From NCBI RefSeq assembly GCF_000002595.2, contig NC_057004.1, positions 4,250,671 through 4,314,670 of the forward strand: a DNA stretch of 64,000 bases. The letters are read 5' to 3'. The notes beneath the pieces were generated by a model. The model was not told the DNA's origin and made no database searches. It saw nothing but the letters and a program-made list of their open reading frames with translations. Origin of the DNA: Chlamydomonas reinhardtii. Lineage: Eukaryota > Chlorophyta > Chlorophyceae > Chlamydomonadales > Chlamydomonadaceae. The position numbers and the translations under genes were made by a program. Numbering within the stretch: position 1 is the first letter of the stretch; each line of letters begins with the position of its first letter. This document shows positions 1-11,139 of the stretch, one piece after another.

Positions 1-2509
1 AGGTCCTCCGCCAGCTGCTTGATGCGCGGGATGACGCCCACCGTGGACACCGTCACGTGCCGCCGCCGCAGCCCAAAGTACTTGGAGTCGGTCATCATGG
101 CCACTGCGCCGCGAACCGCCTCGTAGTTGTTGAGCGGCTCGCCCATACCCTGGCGGTGGCAGGCGGCAGTGGCTGTTAGCAGTAATATGGAAGGGAGCAG
201 GTGGGTGGGCAGTCACATTCCTCGGGCAGCCTTGCACAGTTGCATTACATTCGCCCGCGCCCGCGCTGAAACTTTGCCCCTACACCACCAGCTATTGCGC
301 CGCCACGCCGCTACCCGGCCCTCCCATTCATCAACCCACCGCTCGGGCAACGCCCCCTCTCCCCATCCCCCGCCCCCCACAGCCTCACCATGAACACCAC
401 GTTCCGGATGCGCGCCACCGCCCGCGCATGCACCAGCTGCTCCACAATCTCGCCCGCGTTCAGGTGCCCCTTGAGGCCCATGGTGCCTGCGAACGGAGAC
501 AGGCGGGTTGGGCAGGCGGGTTGGGCGGGCGGCAGTCCGCAAGGAGACAGGCATGGGCATGGAGCACATTCGCAGACATGGCGTCTGACACACGCGTCCC
601 CCGCCACAGAGGTGGGTGCGGCCGGCGGCCTGGCCACACACGTGCCCTACAGCCTCCAGCCCGGGCAGCAGCGGCGTCATCATGTCCCCTCTCAGGCAGC
701 CCCGTGTGCCGCCCCGAGCAGCTGTAACCCTGGCAGCCCGGGGAGCGGGCGTCATTGCAACTCACAACCCGCCCCTCCTGTACCCGGTGTTCCACTTCCT
801 ATGCTTCGTCCTGCAGCCTCCTCTTCTCCGCCCGCCCCTGCCCACCCCGCCTCCCCCACCGCCTCGCACCTGTCGCGCAGAACGTGCACCCCATCTGGCA
901 GCCCACTTGGCTCGACACGCACAGCGTGGAGCGCTTGCGCGCCCGCGCCGCCGCCGCCGCCGCCGCGCCCGCCGCCGTCACCGACGGCGCACTGGAAGAC
1001 GCCTCCGCCTCCTCCTCCTCGTCGTCCTCCTCGCCGTCACCGCCCGCTGCTCGCACCGCCGCCGGCCGCTCCAAGTGCTGCTCCTGGCCTGCCCCTGCCG
1101 CCGCCGCCGCCGCCGCCGCCGCTCCTGCGCCGTCCTCATCGCGGCCGGTGCTGTGGTCCACAGGCAGGTGCGGGTCCACCTCGGGTCCACCCGCCGCCAG
1201 GAGCTGCGGGTCACGGCCTGCGTGACGCACGCAAGCGGTTGATGCACACGTCAACCAGGTGTCGCGCTGCCTAAAGCTCTCAGCTCTTCTAGACAGCCCA
1301 CAGCGGCGCCCGGTCCTCCAACCTCACAGCCCCGCCCCGCCAGGCCCAGCCCGCCGCGTGCCACCCTGCCTTCCAGCCGCCCTGCCGCTCTCCCACCCTG
1401 CCGCCCTCCGCCGCCCTGCCTCCACTCCCCCTCGCGCCACTCACTGGGCGACTCGTAGGTCATGACCACCGCCTCCACCTGCATGCCGTCCTGCAGCTCC
1501 ACCAGCAGCTTGGTGGTGCTGCCGTCCGAGCTGTTCTGGCACTTGACCACCTGCAGCAGCCAGAGGCGGGGGCAGGTCAGTTTAGTTCAGGGCAAGGGTG
1601 GCCTGGTGGGTGGGGTCGAGGCAGCCCAGGACAGGCGCAGTCCGGGGTAATTGCGCGGCGCTAGCACCACCGCTGCGCCAACCAGGCTGCAACCCAGCGC
1701 TAGCTGAGCGCCAGCTCAACAGTGACTGTGGTGGATATCTGAGTCCCACCTTTGTTGTGAACTTCACAAAGTACTTGTCCAGCAGCGCCACGGCCGCCTT
1801 GGGCATGTCGGGCACATCGTGCCAGGTAGCGGAGGGGTTGCGGATCAGCCAGCTGCAGCGGCGGGCGCGGAGGGGTCGAGAGGGAGCAGGCCGTCAGGGC
1901 AAATAACAGGAGTGTCCGACCCACATCCATGACGGGACCAGGTGCGTGCCCATAAAGGTGAAAGCAGAGGGGTGGCGAGGACGGGCGGCTGCGAAGCAGG
2001 CTGTCCGTGTCCGGCACACGGTTGACAGGGGACCGCTGCCGTCGCCAGTTGGCCACCGTGACCAGCAGTTCTAGCCGCGCCATACGAGCTGCGCGACAGC
2101 GACATGCCTAAGCAAGCGACGGGGCATAGTTGCCAACGTGCGGGCAGACGCTAGGGCGACGAAGGGTCTTCCCGCGGTGTGCAATGCCCAGACGTCGCTG
2201 ATGGCAGTCGGTGGGTTCCAGGACAGGTCTCCCGCAGCTTGCTATAAGTTAAAAAGGCTATAATTGTTGCCCACGGCACAGAAGCGTCACGTCACAGTGG
2301 TCAGCAACCCTGAACTGAGCTTTTCGGCGGCGGACACACGAACTGATGCGCTTGTTTTGTAGTTCAAATGTACATCACATATCGAACACGCCGGCTCACC
2401 CCCACATACGCAGGGCGTGCATAGGCTTGATGTTCTCCTCCTCAAACGCCGCTAGCACCGCATTCGTGTCCCAAACACTCTGTGGATTGAGTTTACGTGG
2501 AGGTGGCAT
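1..2509 (-). CDS. RlmN-family radical-SAM RNA methyltransferase (partial, C-terminus outside window)
   Basis: Exons, in transcript order: 2509-2400, 1852-1750, 1550-1445, 1217-870, 487-389, 149-1. All junctions are GT-AG and in phase, giving 305 residues before the window edge. RlmN/Cfr-type enzymes methylate C2 (or C8) of adenine in 23S rRNA/tRNA using SAM and a 4Fe-4S cluster. Seen here: N-terminal 'ENIKPMHALRMW', then 'LLVELQDGMQVEAVVMTYE', the cluster motif C-x3-C-x2-C in 'CVSSQVGCQMGCTFCATG', 'TMGLKGHLNAGEIVEQL', and the diagnostic 'FMGMGEPLNNYEAV' followed by 'FGLRRRHVTVSTVGVIPRI'. The start at 2509 gives the shortest N-terminus that covers the domain. The frame stays open upstream to 2695, so an organelle-targeting leader is possible. 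An Ala/Glu-rich insert of about 95 residues lies just before the cluster motif. The catalytic C-terminal cysteine region is not in the window. Family call is firm; which paralogue or compartment is unknown. Confidence 0.9.
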
Positions 2510-2642
2510 GTTGAAACTTTGCCCGGGCTTAGGAAAGAAGGTTTGGTCTAAAGTAGACGGAAATGTCAGGTATGTTGATGCCGCCCTTCTGGTTGACTTC
2601 TGGATGGTATTCACTACTGTGTGGGCCTTCACATAATAATAT

Positions 2643-2647
2643 TTACA
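2643..2647 (-). terminator. TGTAA poly(A) signal for the TML-like gene
   Basis: TGTAA on the minus strand about 145 bases after the stop at 2791 and before the first exon of the RlmN-type gene. TGTAA is the usual volvocine polyadenylation signal. Confidence 0.5.
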
Positions 2648-2790
2648 AGGTAACGGCGGCGAAGACAGTCGCGCGTGTCCATTGCATACACACATGGCAG
2701 CGTCCTTACCCTATAATCCCCCCTTCTCCCCCGCCATATCTTTCTCCGCGACCTGTTCAATCGAAGCTCGGCCAAGCCACCAGCAGCAGC

Positions 2791-5400
2791 CTATGATTTA
2801 ACCTCCAGCTCCGCGCTCCAGCTGCATAGCGCCGGCGTCAGCTCCAGCTCCACCACGCCCTGCGCCAGGCTCGCGCCGCTGAGGCTGCCACTGCCGCCCG
2901 CACCCCCCACCACCCCGCGCAGTACCAACACGCCGCTCAGCCGCTGCGCCAGCGCTGCCACCAGCGCCGCCTCCTCCCCTCCAAACAAGAAGCACGCCAC
3001 CAGCGGCTCCGCCGCGCCGCCGCCGTTGTCGAGCCCCGCTGCCAGCTTGTCCCCAGGCAGCTCCCACGATAGGGCTCGGGCCTTTGCGTCGAACGTTGCA
3101 CCGGCCGGCGCCGCCCGCACCGGCGACTCCAGCAGCGCCGGCAAGCGCAGCTCCGCGCGCAGGGCGGCAGTCCGCGGCGCCAGCCGCGGACTCACCGCGT
3201 AGTGCACGCCCACCGTGACCAGCCGCCGCCCGTCAGGCAGTAGCTGGCAGGAGGTGCCGAGCCGCGCCTGCAGCGGTGGCGGCGCCACGGCGGCGGGCGG
3301 CAGGTGGTAGGCGAGCAGCGGCGCGCCGGCGTGCGGCTTGGCGGCGATGCCGTCCGCCACTAGCACGCCGGCGGCGCGGCCCTGCTTGGTGGCTGCGGGG
3401 TGGCGGCGCGCGGAGGACAACGCCGCGGCCAGGAAGCTGTTGGCGGGCTCGGGCGGCTGCGGGCAGGTAGGGAGGTGGAACCGGGAGGGTAGCGTCAGCG
3501 CGATGAGGCGCTTAGGATGATCACCACCAACAACAGGGATACTCCCATGCGCTCAACCTATGTATGAATGCGGATGTTACAGAGGGGACAGTCCCAGCAC
3601 CCGAAGACGCCGAGCCATCACATGCTATCAGGGCCCAACATGACTATGTATGGATGAACAAAACTTCAAAAAGTTCGTCGAACGCCGCTTTTGCCCCCCA
3701 CCAGTATGGGCGACCGAGAAGATTGCTAAAAAGCAAGACGCAGAGTTTAACAAGGTCTCGGTCGCCCATACTGGTGGGGGGCAAAAGCGGCGTTCGACGA
3801 ACTTTTTGAAGTTTTGTTCATCCATGGCATTTATCGTGGCCCATGGGAAGTCCTTGGTTGCTACTAGTATAAGTTGGCGACTGGGTGGCGACTGGTGGGC
3901 GCCTGGCGACTACCGCACTCGCGGGGCCTCGGCGGTATACGGCGGTCCATGCAACGCATGCAAGCGATCGAGGCAGTCTGGGATTACGTTTGTGCCGGAG
4001 GTGTGCCGCACCCACACTCCGCATATGACCTGCCCAGTTGGTCCATGCGCACAACCCCCACGCGCATACCCGTTCCCGCCCGGCCCCTGTTCATCACACC
4101 CGCACTCACCTGCACCATGAACTGCACGGTGTGAACCTTGGCCTTGGCGCCCTCGCTCACCCACTCCACGCGGCCCGCCACGCCAGCCCGCACCAGCCGC
4201 CCGCCCGCCGCCTCGCCTCGCCAGAACTCCGTCAGGCGCAGCACGGGCTCGGCCGGCACGATGGGCGCCGGCGCGGCAGGCGCAGCGGCACCGGCACCGA
4301 AAGCGTTGTCCTCGAATCCTGTATGACAAGGGATAATTGGCATAAATGAACGATTGCATCTTTGCACGATGCTGCAACAACACAACTCAGAAGCTGCCCC
4401 CCCAAACACACATTCGTTTCGTATTTCAAAACAAGGCACACATGCGCACCTAGTTCCTTCTTCTTGCCGTCCTTGCCGTCAAACGACTGCCAGTCGTCTG
4501 GCTTCTTGGCGTCTGCGGCCGCCACAGCCAGCGGCGCCACGTCGGACATGGCGAAGGGGTCGTTGGGGTCGGCGCCAGCCGGCAGCGCGGGCTTGGCCGC
4601 CGCCGCGTCCTTCTTGGGTTTGAAGTTGAAAATGTCGTCGTCATCTGTTGCAACACAGACATGGAGGTGGAGGCGCCAGGACAGGGCGGGGCAGGGCAGG
4701 TAAGAACACATGGCAGGGCAGGGCACTGCCTTTGCGCTTTGCTTTCCTTGTGCTTTTGAACGCATGGCAGGGCAGGGCACGTGGAGGGCGGCGCGATGAG
4801 GCGCGGCACCAGGAATGAGGCGGCGGCAAGCACGCTGGGGCCGGGGTGGGGCCAGCCAATGCATGGGGCACAGGCGAGAGCGCCAGGCAGTGCACGTGCG
4901 CGCCACCGCCACACACCGTCGAAGCCAGTCGCTGCCGCAGCAGCCGCACCAGGCGCCGCGGCGGCGGCACGTGCCTGTGGCGGCGGCCCTGCGGTGTTGG
5001 AAGTGTCCGGCAGCTGGAAGCCGGGCCGCGGCGGCACGGCCTGCATGACGGCGCCGGCGCCGGTGAAGGACAGGCGGGCCAGCTGGTCGATGGCGCCCTG
5101 GAGCGTCCTGTGGGCGAGCGCGTGATGTGCCGCGGGGGTGGGGTTGCCAGTGAGGTTTGACAAATGCGGGCGTCGTACGGGAAGTCGCGACGGAGGTTGG
5201 GTGATGGAAGCAAGGGCGGTCGCGGCGATGTGTTCTGCACCGAGTCACTCGCGAGCTGCCGCGCTGCGACCCGCACCTGCGCTTGGCCTGCTGCTGCTTG
5301 GGCACCTGCTTGGGTGCCGCCTCCGCCGCTACCTTGCTCTTGTCGTGCAACTGCTCCAGCGTGGCCTGTGGCGGGTCGTGTGTGTCGTGTGTGTGTCTGT

Positions 5401-5471
<71 letters not shown>

Positions 5472-7390
5472 GATGTATGTAGGTGAGGAAAGCGCTGGTG
5501 GGCCTGACAGATGGGTTGCGGACTGGCATTGCACGCCAGGACACGTTCCTCAACCCGCACGCAGCACGACGCGCCGGCCTCACGTTAGCACGCGCCAGCG
5601 CCGCGCCAGCCTCCAGGATGCCGCCGCTACCCAGCAGCGCATCCACCGCCAGGTATACCTGCGAGCCGCAAACATCGTGGCAGGGGAATAGGGCATCGGA
5701 GATGCGCTTACGGCCCGAGCATACAGATATTGGCAGTGTTGTATATCGACCTCTACATAGCATTGACCGGCTGCAAAGCCCCATGCACATGCGAGCTGAG
5801 TGCACATACACAAACTTTCTCGCGCTTTCCTGACACGCCCCCAAAGTGCCCCCCACGGTGTCCCCCCCTTCTACCCTCCTCCCGCACGCACCTCGCCGAA
5901 CTTGCGCTGTAGCCGCTCCGCCGTCAGCTCCGCCGCGGCCTTGCCCTCCGCCGGCCCCATCACTACCCGCACCACCTGCACGGCGACCAAGCAGTGAGTC
6001 GCGCCTCAGGCCATTTGCAGGTAAGGTGATGCTCCATACCGTACTCCCGTGGATGGACCCGTGCACAGCTACTGGGTGCACACCGGCCGTGCATACCGTA
6101 CGCACCCAACTGCAATGCGCGTGCAACACCACACCACCACATACGGAAGCACGCACATACGTGCCCGGGCGCATCGCTCATACGTACAAACACACACAAC
6201 AGACACACAGGGGGGCGGGCTTCATTTCATTGTTTATAACACAAACTGACGCAGACGCCACTTGCCCTCACGCATGTGAGCCCACCGCCGCGCTCGGGCC
6301 CAGATCCCTCCCGGTCCCTACCGGTCCCGCTCGCTCGCTCGTTCGCTCGCGCCCCCACCTGTCCCAGCAGCTGCACGCAGCTGAAGGCATTGGCGGCGGG
6401 CGGCGTGACCACTAGGAACACCAGCGGCCCCACCACTCGGTACGTCACTGCCAGCCTGGGAGCAAGAGAGGGCCGGGAGGACGGAGGAGGGAGGAGAGGC
6501 AGAGGCGCGGCAGGGAAGGCGTCGGCCAGTTGCAGCAGCGGTGGAGGAGATGGCGAGAGGTGCACAAGTATGCGAATTAAGGGGGGCGAGAACCGCCGTG
6601 CCGGGAGCACGCGCACGTGGCGGCCCTCGCCTGCTCCTCACACGCCACGAGTCAGGTTGCCGCTACCGCCGTTTGCTCATCCTCCCTTCCAAGCTCCATT
6701 CCCCGACCCCTTCCCTTCTTCTGATGTGAGGATGCGAGCCCTCCCCTCCCCTCCATGCCCCACCCTGCCACACACTCACTGCGAGTGCATGACCTCCACG
6801 CGGCCGCACAACAGCGGCGCGCCTTGTGAGTTGGAGCTGCAGGTGAGGTGAAGGCAGCAGGGTGCATTTGTGAGCCATATTGTGAGATCGTGAGGATTTG
6901 CAGCGTGCGTGCGTGTTTGATGAGGACACCTGGCTCCATCCCGACAAGCTCTCGGCGTCCGGCGCATGAAAGGTTCAGCGGCCCGCGGGTGTGCGTTGGT
7001 CCTGTACACACACGTAGCCAACCCTACCACTACGCCTGCATTGCTGCCCCCTTTCCACTCTGGATGCCCCCCCTCCACTCTGCCATGAACCGTCTCTGCC
7101 GCCTGTGCGAGCTGCTGCATTCCCAGGCCGCTCCCGGTCCCAGGCTCACAGGATGTCCCACGCATCCGCGTTGGTGGAAGCTGCTTGGAGCGTGGCCATC
7201 CCCTCCGAGGCAGCCATGTTCGCCTGCTGGATGTCCAGTCCCCGACTGCGACACCAGGGAACGGTATGAGATTCAGGAAGGCCCTTGAGCACGTATGGCA
7301 GCAAGGAGAGCAACAGTCGCACCTTTGCAGCAGCACGGTGCGACCATCCCTGCCCTTGACCACCACCGCTGCATCCCGCGCAAAGACCAT
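2791..7390 (-). CDS. TML/TCUP-like muniscin subunit of the TSET/TPLATE endocytic complex
   Basis: Ten exons: 7390-7323, 6836-6780, 6455-6359, 5975-5892, 5658-5584, 5365-5277, 5107-4917, 4644-4450, 4318-4110, 3456-2791. All phases agree, giving 576 residues, close to plant TML (about 600). TML/TCUP is the medium-type subunit of the adaptor-related TSET/TPLATE complex, acting at the plasma membrane in clathrin-linked endocytosis. Residues 1-130 form a longin-like domain ('VVVKGRDGRTVLLQ', 'LAVTYRVVGPLVFLVV', 'RLQRKFGEVYLAVDALL'). A Pro/Ala/Asp linker (about 130-285) contains 'DDDDIFNF' and 'ADPNDPFAMS'. A mu-homology domain follows (about 290-576), with 'LLAYHLPPAAVAPPPLQAR', 'ALSWELPGDKL' and 'AEPLVACFLFGG', which align with the plant TML C-terminus from memory. 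The upstream gene is divergent (389 bases between starts). Introns contain a (GT)n tract and a perfect hairpin. Confidence 0.85.
3650..3825. repeat. Perfect inverted repeat, 70-bp arms and 36-base loop
   Basis: Arms 3650-3719 and 3756-3825 are exact reverse complements; the loop is 3720-3755. It lies in the last intron (3457-4109) of the TML-like gene. Transcribed from either strand it would form a 70-bp perfect duplex, so it could be a small-RNA precursor or a recent foldback insertion. Confidence 0.95.
5409..5467. repeat. (GT)n microsatellite in a TML-like intron
   Basis: Nearly pure GT dinucleotides between exons 5658-5584 and 5365-5277. Open frames across it (poly-His/Thr or poly-Cys/Val) are artefacts. 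Confidence 0.95.
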
Positions 7391-7779
7391 TTCGCTAGTT
7401 GGTATCTAGGGGCCCTTCAGGGCGTTGGCACGGGCGCTAGAGCGCCATAACTCGAGAAACGAGAGGTGGAGCTGGGATCGTTCAGCAAGGGCTTTCACTC
7501 AGATAAGATACAGTGACACTGTTGTTCGTTATAAACCTGAATGTTAGCGCAATTTTGTCCATCTGCGAGCGAAGCACGAAATGGCACTCGGATTGTGCAA
7601 ACCGCTTCCGACTGTCGCAGACAACTTGACAAAACTGTTGAAACTTGCAAATCCAATTGCCGATCTTCAAATTAGGTACAGACATACAGGCAGACGACGT
7701 ACGCTGCGGCACGAGTGCACGCGCAACTCCAGTTCTGTGACCTTCCAAACGATACCTGCGTTGCCCCTAGCCCGGAACC
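7391..7779. promoter_or_regulatory. Bidirectional 5' region between the TML-like and OTU genes
   Basis: 389 bases separate the two start codons, which point away from each other. No clear TATA box is seen. Core promoters and 5' UTRs of both genes must lie here or in the first introns. Confidence 0.5.
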
Positions 7780-10198
7780 ATGGGGCGCTTGCCAAAAGGG
7801 TTTAAGAAGAGTGCTGGTAAGCCGCACGAGGTGGAGGACGAGGCGGCGCCCGCCGCGGCGCCGGAGCACGAGCATGCGAAGGAGGAGGCCGCCAAGCCCG
7901 CCCACGCTCCGGCACCTGCGGCCCCAGCCCCCAGCAAGCCAGCGGCGAAGGCGGAGGAGCACGCCGCGCACTCTGACAGCGATGATGACAGTGACGACGG
8001 CGGCGAGAAGGGCCCGGAGACGCGCGGAAAGATGCTGCAGCGGCACAAGAAGGTCCGTACCGTGGGGCGACGCACGGTTCAGCTGTTTGCCCTGAGGATC
8101 TGGGCCTCACCTGATGGCGCCCGGTTGTGTGACGACACTCACAGGAGATGGCGGCTCACAAGAAGGTGGTGCAGAAGCTAGGCAGCAAGAAGAAGGTGGG
8201 GCGTTAGGGCACGGCGGTAGGGCTGGCGGCGTACCTACCGCCAGATCCCGAAGGCGTCGCCAGCGCCTCGGCACGCCGCGTGCATAAGGCCTCATCTGTC
8301 CATGACTTCATGTGTTGCCACCGCCCCAAATAAGATATGCTGTATTGTATCCAAAAGTGCTTTCCTGCCTCAAAAGTGCTTCCTGTTTGCAACCACGACA
8401 GGACGAGGCAGCGAAGCTGACGGCAGAGATGGAGGCGCGTCACGCTCGTGAGCTCAAGGAGCTCGACGCGCGGGAGAAGGCGGCGGCGGCGGCCCCAGCG
8501 GCGGCGACCCCGGCGGCGGTGGCAGCAGGTGCTGGCGCTGCGGCCGAGGCGGACGGAGCGGCGGAGGCGCTGGATGGGCTGGCGCTGGGAGGCGGGCATA
8601 AGGTGCGGCGGCCTGCGGCTGCTGGGGGTCGGTCGTTGCAGGAGGCGTAAAGGCTTATTGCCACATGCTTGTGCACTGACGTCTCGGGCTGTGTGGTGTC
8701 TGCCTTTCCTTACCTGTGTGGTGCGTGCACGTTTGCTGCGCAGAAGCCCACCAAGGCTCAGAAGCGGAGGGAGAAGCACGCGCAGCAGGAGGTAGGCAAC
8801 GCGCCAGCCGAGCTGGGCTGCACTTTGCATAACATTGTACCACACCCGTATTGCTTTGCGATTTCCTTGAACGTTTGAGCGCCACAACCTCCATGCAATC
8901 TGTGCTTACCCCTGCAGCCACCATGCACCTGCAACACACCTGCCGCGCCCCCTGAACCCCTGCATTGTGTGCCTCAGGCTGAGCGGCAGGCGCGCATTGC
9001 CGAGGAGCTGGCGGCTCTGGGCCCCAGCGACAAGGCGCTGGAGGAGGAGCGGCTGGCCGACCTGCTGGCGCCGCTGGGGCTGGCCATCCGGGAGATACGG
9101 GTGCGGACGGGGGAGACGGGATGTGGGGGTGGGGGAAAGAGGAAAGGGTGCGGGGCTGTTCGGGTAGGGACAGGGGTACCAAGGGAGTGCAGGACGTATT
9201 GGCACCGTGTGGCCGTGCGCGGGAAGCAGAGATCGGGGAAGTCTGGGGCCTCATGGAGACAGGGGCTGTTGGGGCTTGAGGGGTTGTGCCGTGGGGGTGA
9301 CGTGCTATGTGGAGGGGTGCCGTCCCTACCTCTTCACCCCTCCTCACCTCCACGCCCCTCCCCCCGTACACACACGCACACATACACACACAGGCACTCA
9401 CTTGCTGCACCGCATACACTGTCTTTGCGATTTGTTCTCCTTGTGCTTTCCAACACACGCACGCACGCACACACGCACACAGGCGGACGGGCACTGCATG
9501 TACCGCGCGGTGGAGGACCAGCTGGGTCAGGCCGGCGGCGCCGCCTCCGCACCCGACCACCTGGCCCTGCGCAAGCTGGCAGCGGCGCACATCCGGGCGC
9601 ACGCGGACGACTTCCTGCCCTTCATCTTTGACGAGGACGAGAAGGGCGAGCCCGCGGAGCAGCTGGAGGCATACTGCGAGGTGGGTGGGTGGCATGGCGA
9701 TACTAGTATGCATGGTTGGGAAGCAGTTCAAGTGGACAGAGCTTGGCGTGTGGGGACAAGCAGCGACGGGAGCGGGCATTAAGCACAGCACCGGCTGGCA
9801 AGAGGAACCAGGGCAGCGGTCGCGGGCAGCTGCTATGGCGCTGGCGCTGCTGCATCTCCCCTGTTTCCCTTCCTTCCAGCCAACCCTGCAACCCCGCAAC
9901 GCTGCCAACCGCACTCCGCCGCTGCGGCATGCCATGGCCGCGCCGCGCGCAGGAGCTGGAGAGCACGGCGGTGTGGGGCGGCCAGCTGGAGCTGGGGGCG
10001 CTGGCGGCGGCGCTGAGGCGGCAGATCAAGGTGCACGCGCTGGGCATGCCCACCGTCACACTGGGGGACGAGCACGCCGCCTCCGGGGGCCCGCCGCTGC
10101 AGCTGTGCTACCTGCGCCACGCCTTCGGGCTGGGCGAGCACTACAACAGCGTCAGCCCGCTGGCCAAGGCCCCCGCCGACTCGGAGGATGCGACGTAG
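7780..10198 (+). CDS. OTU-domain deubiquitinase, OTUD6 type
   Basis: Seven exons: 7780-8052, 8145-8195, 8402-8602, 8744-8791, 8978-9100, 9483-9680, 9953-10198. All junctions are phase 0, giving 379 residues. OTU proteases cleave ubiquitin chains; OTUD6-type members pair a charged coiled-coil N-terminus with a C-terminal OTU domain. Residues 1-230 are Lys/Glu/Ala-rich ('KPTKAQKRREKHAQQ' near 176). The OTU domain runs from about 230 to 370, with the catalytic Asp/Cys in 'ADGHCMYRAVEDQL' (Asp234, Cys237), 'HLALRKLAAAHIRAHADDF', and the catalytic His361 in 'GEHYNSV'. The triad looks intact. Intron 8603-8743 begins with an in-frame stretch that stops at 8649, so retention would truncate the protein before the OTU domain. 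Convergent with the SDR gene downstream. Confidence 0.9.
9366..9482. repeat. (CA)n tracts around a shared spacer motif, OTU gene intron
   Basis: Two CA/CACG-rich tracts separated by about 40 bases (9418-9456) that contain 'TTTGCGATTTGTTCTCCTTG'. The same spacer recurs in other introns of the window (4725-4761, 47785-47820, 48785-48811 reversed). Confidence 0.8.
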
Positions 10199-11139
10199 GA
10201 TGCGTTGGGGCTGTCCTGTACAGGGGAGGCACCCGACTTGTAGGCTGTCGTAGGCTGCGGAATGGATGGGTGTGTGTGGGGGTTGTAGATACCAGCCCAG
10301 ACTAAAGCGAGCCAAAGAGCGAGGAGGAGAGCGTGGGCGATGCTTTGATCACGGAGGGTGGGTGTTGAGGTGGTGGGGCCGTGGCGGAGGTGGTGGGGGG
10401 GCGGCCTGCGGGGCCATGGGGTTGTGCACGAACGTCATGTGCGGCGCATGGTTGCACAGGGTGGCGAGACAAACGCGGTGGCCACTGGAGGCGCCCAGTT
10501 TCCCGCCCAAGGAGGGCTCCGGATGTTACAAAGTCCTGCGACTGGCAGGGTGTGCGCGCCAAGGCAATGAGGGAGGCTACAGCATGGGCACGCCCCATGC
10601 GTATGGATGGCGGCGTTGAGACGGTTCAGATGCGCGTGGATTAAAGGTGCCTTCACAGGGTGTGCTGACCCATGTCACCAACCTACACGGTGGCCATGCC
10701 ATGCCGTGTCACCTATGTTATATGGTGGTGCGTGCGCTCAGCTCCACACATGCAGCTGCTCGCCATGTACATGTGTTGGCCAGACACTTGCCCGCACGTA
10801 AACATGCGCCCGACTGCCACAGCGGCGCTGCGCCACCTGCAACCTCGTGAAACCTCGTGTGCCTCGCCCCCATCCGGCTTAGCGACACCATCGCCATTTG
10901 TAGTAGGACTTTTGGCAAGTCACATCGAGATGCCTGGGTTACATACTTGTGTGGCGTGAAACTACCGTTCCGCCCACACCAGTGCAAGCCCGTCCACGGC
11001 GTCCAGCACATCGCCCAGCTTTTGTATCCTGCTCCGCACACTCGCTCACTATCCTCCCCACTCCTCGTTACGCGCTCATCTCAGCTTTCCTAACTCTTCT
11101 CGCCCACTCAATCGTCCACACTCACCGCCGCGCTTCCCT
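10199..11139. other. Convergent 3' region of the OTU and SDR genes
   Basis: No gene recognised. It holds the two 3' UTRs. A TGTAA on the minus strand at 10939-10943 fits the SDR transcript; I found no TGTAA on the plus strand for the OTU gene. Confidence 0.5.
10939..10943 (-). terminator. TGTAA poly(A) signal for the SDR gene
   Basis: Minus-strand TGTAA about 197 bases after the stop at 11140-11142. Confidence 0.5.

Noticed and set aside
390-1274. 294-codon plus-strand frame, Pro/Ser-rich
   Set aside because: Antisense to exons of the RlmN-type gene; open because of GC-rich codon bias.
3628-3825. Small proteins beginning MDEQNFKK on both strands
   Set aside because: They come from the two arms of the perfect inverted repeat in an intron; no support as coding.
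4232-5560. 442-codon minus-strand frame with poly-His/Thr
   Set aside because: Reads through several introns of the TML-like gene and a microsatellite; the spliced model in other frames has domain support.
5164-5691. Frames with Cys-Val or His-Thr runs near 5.4 kb, 47.8 kb, 51.6 kb and 52.5 kb
   Set aside because: They are translations of (GT)n/(CA)n microsatellites inside introns.
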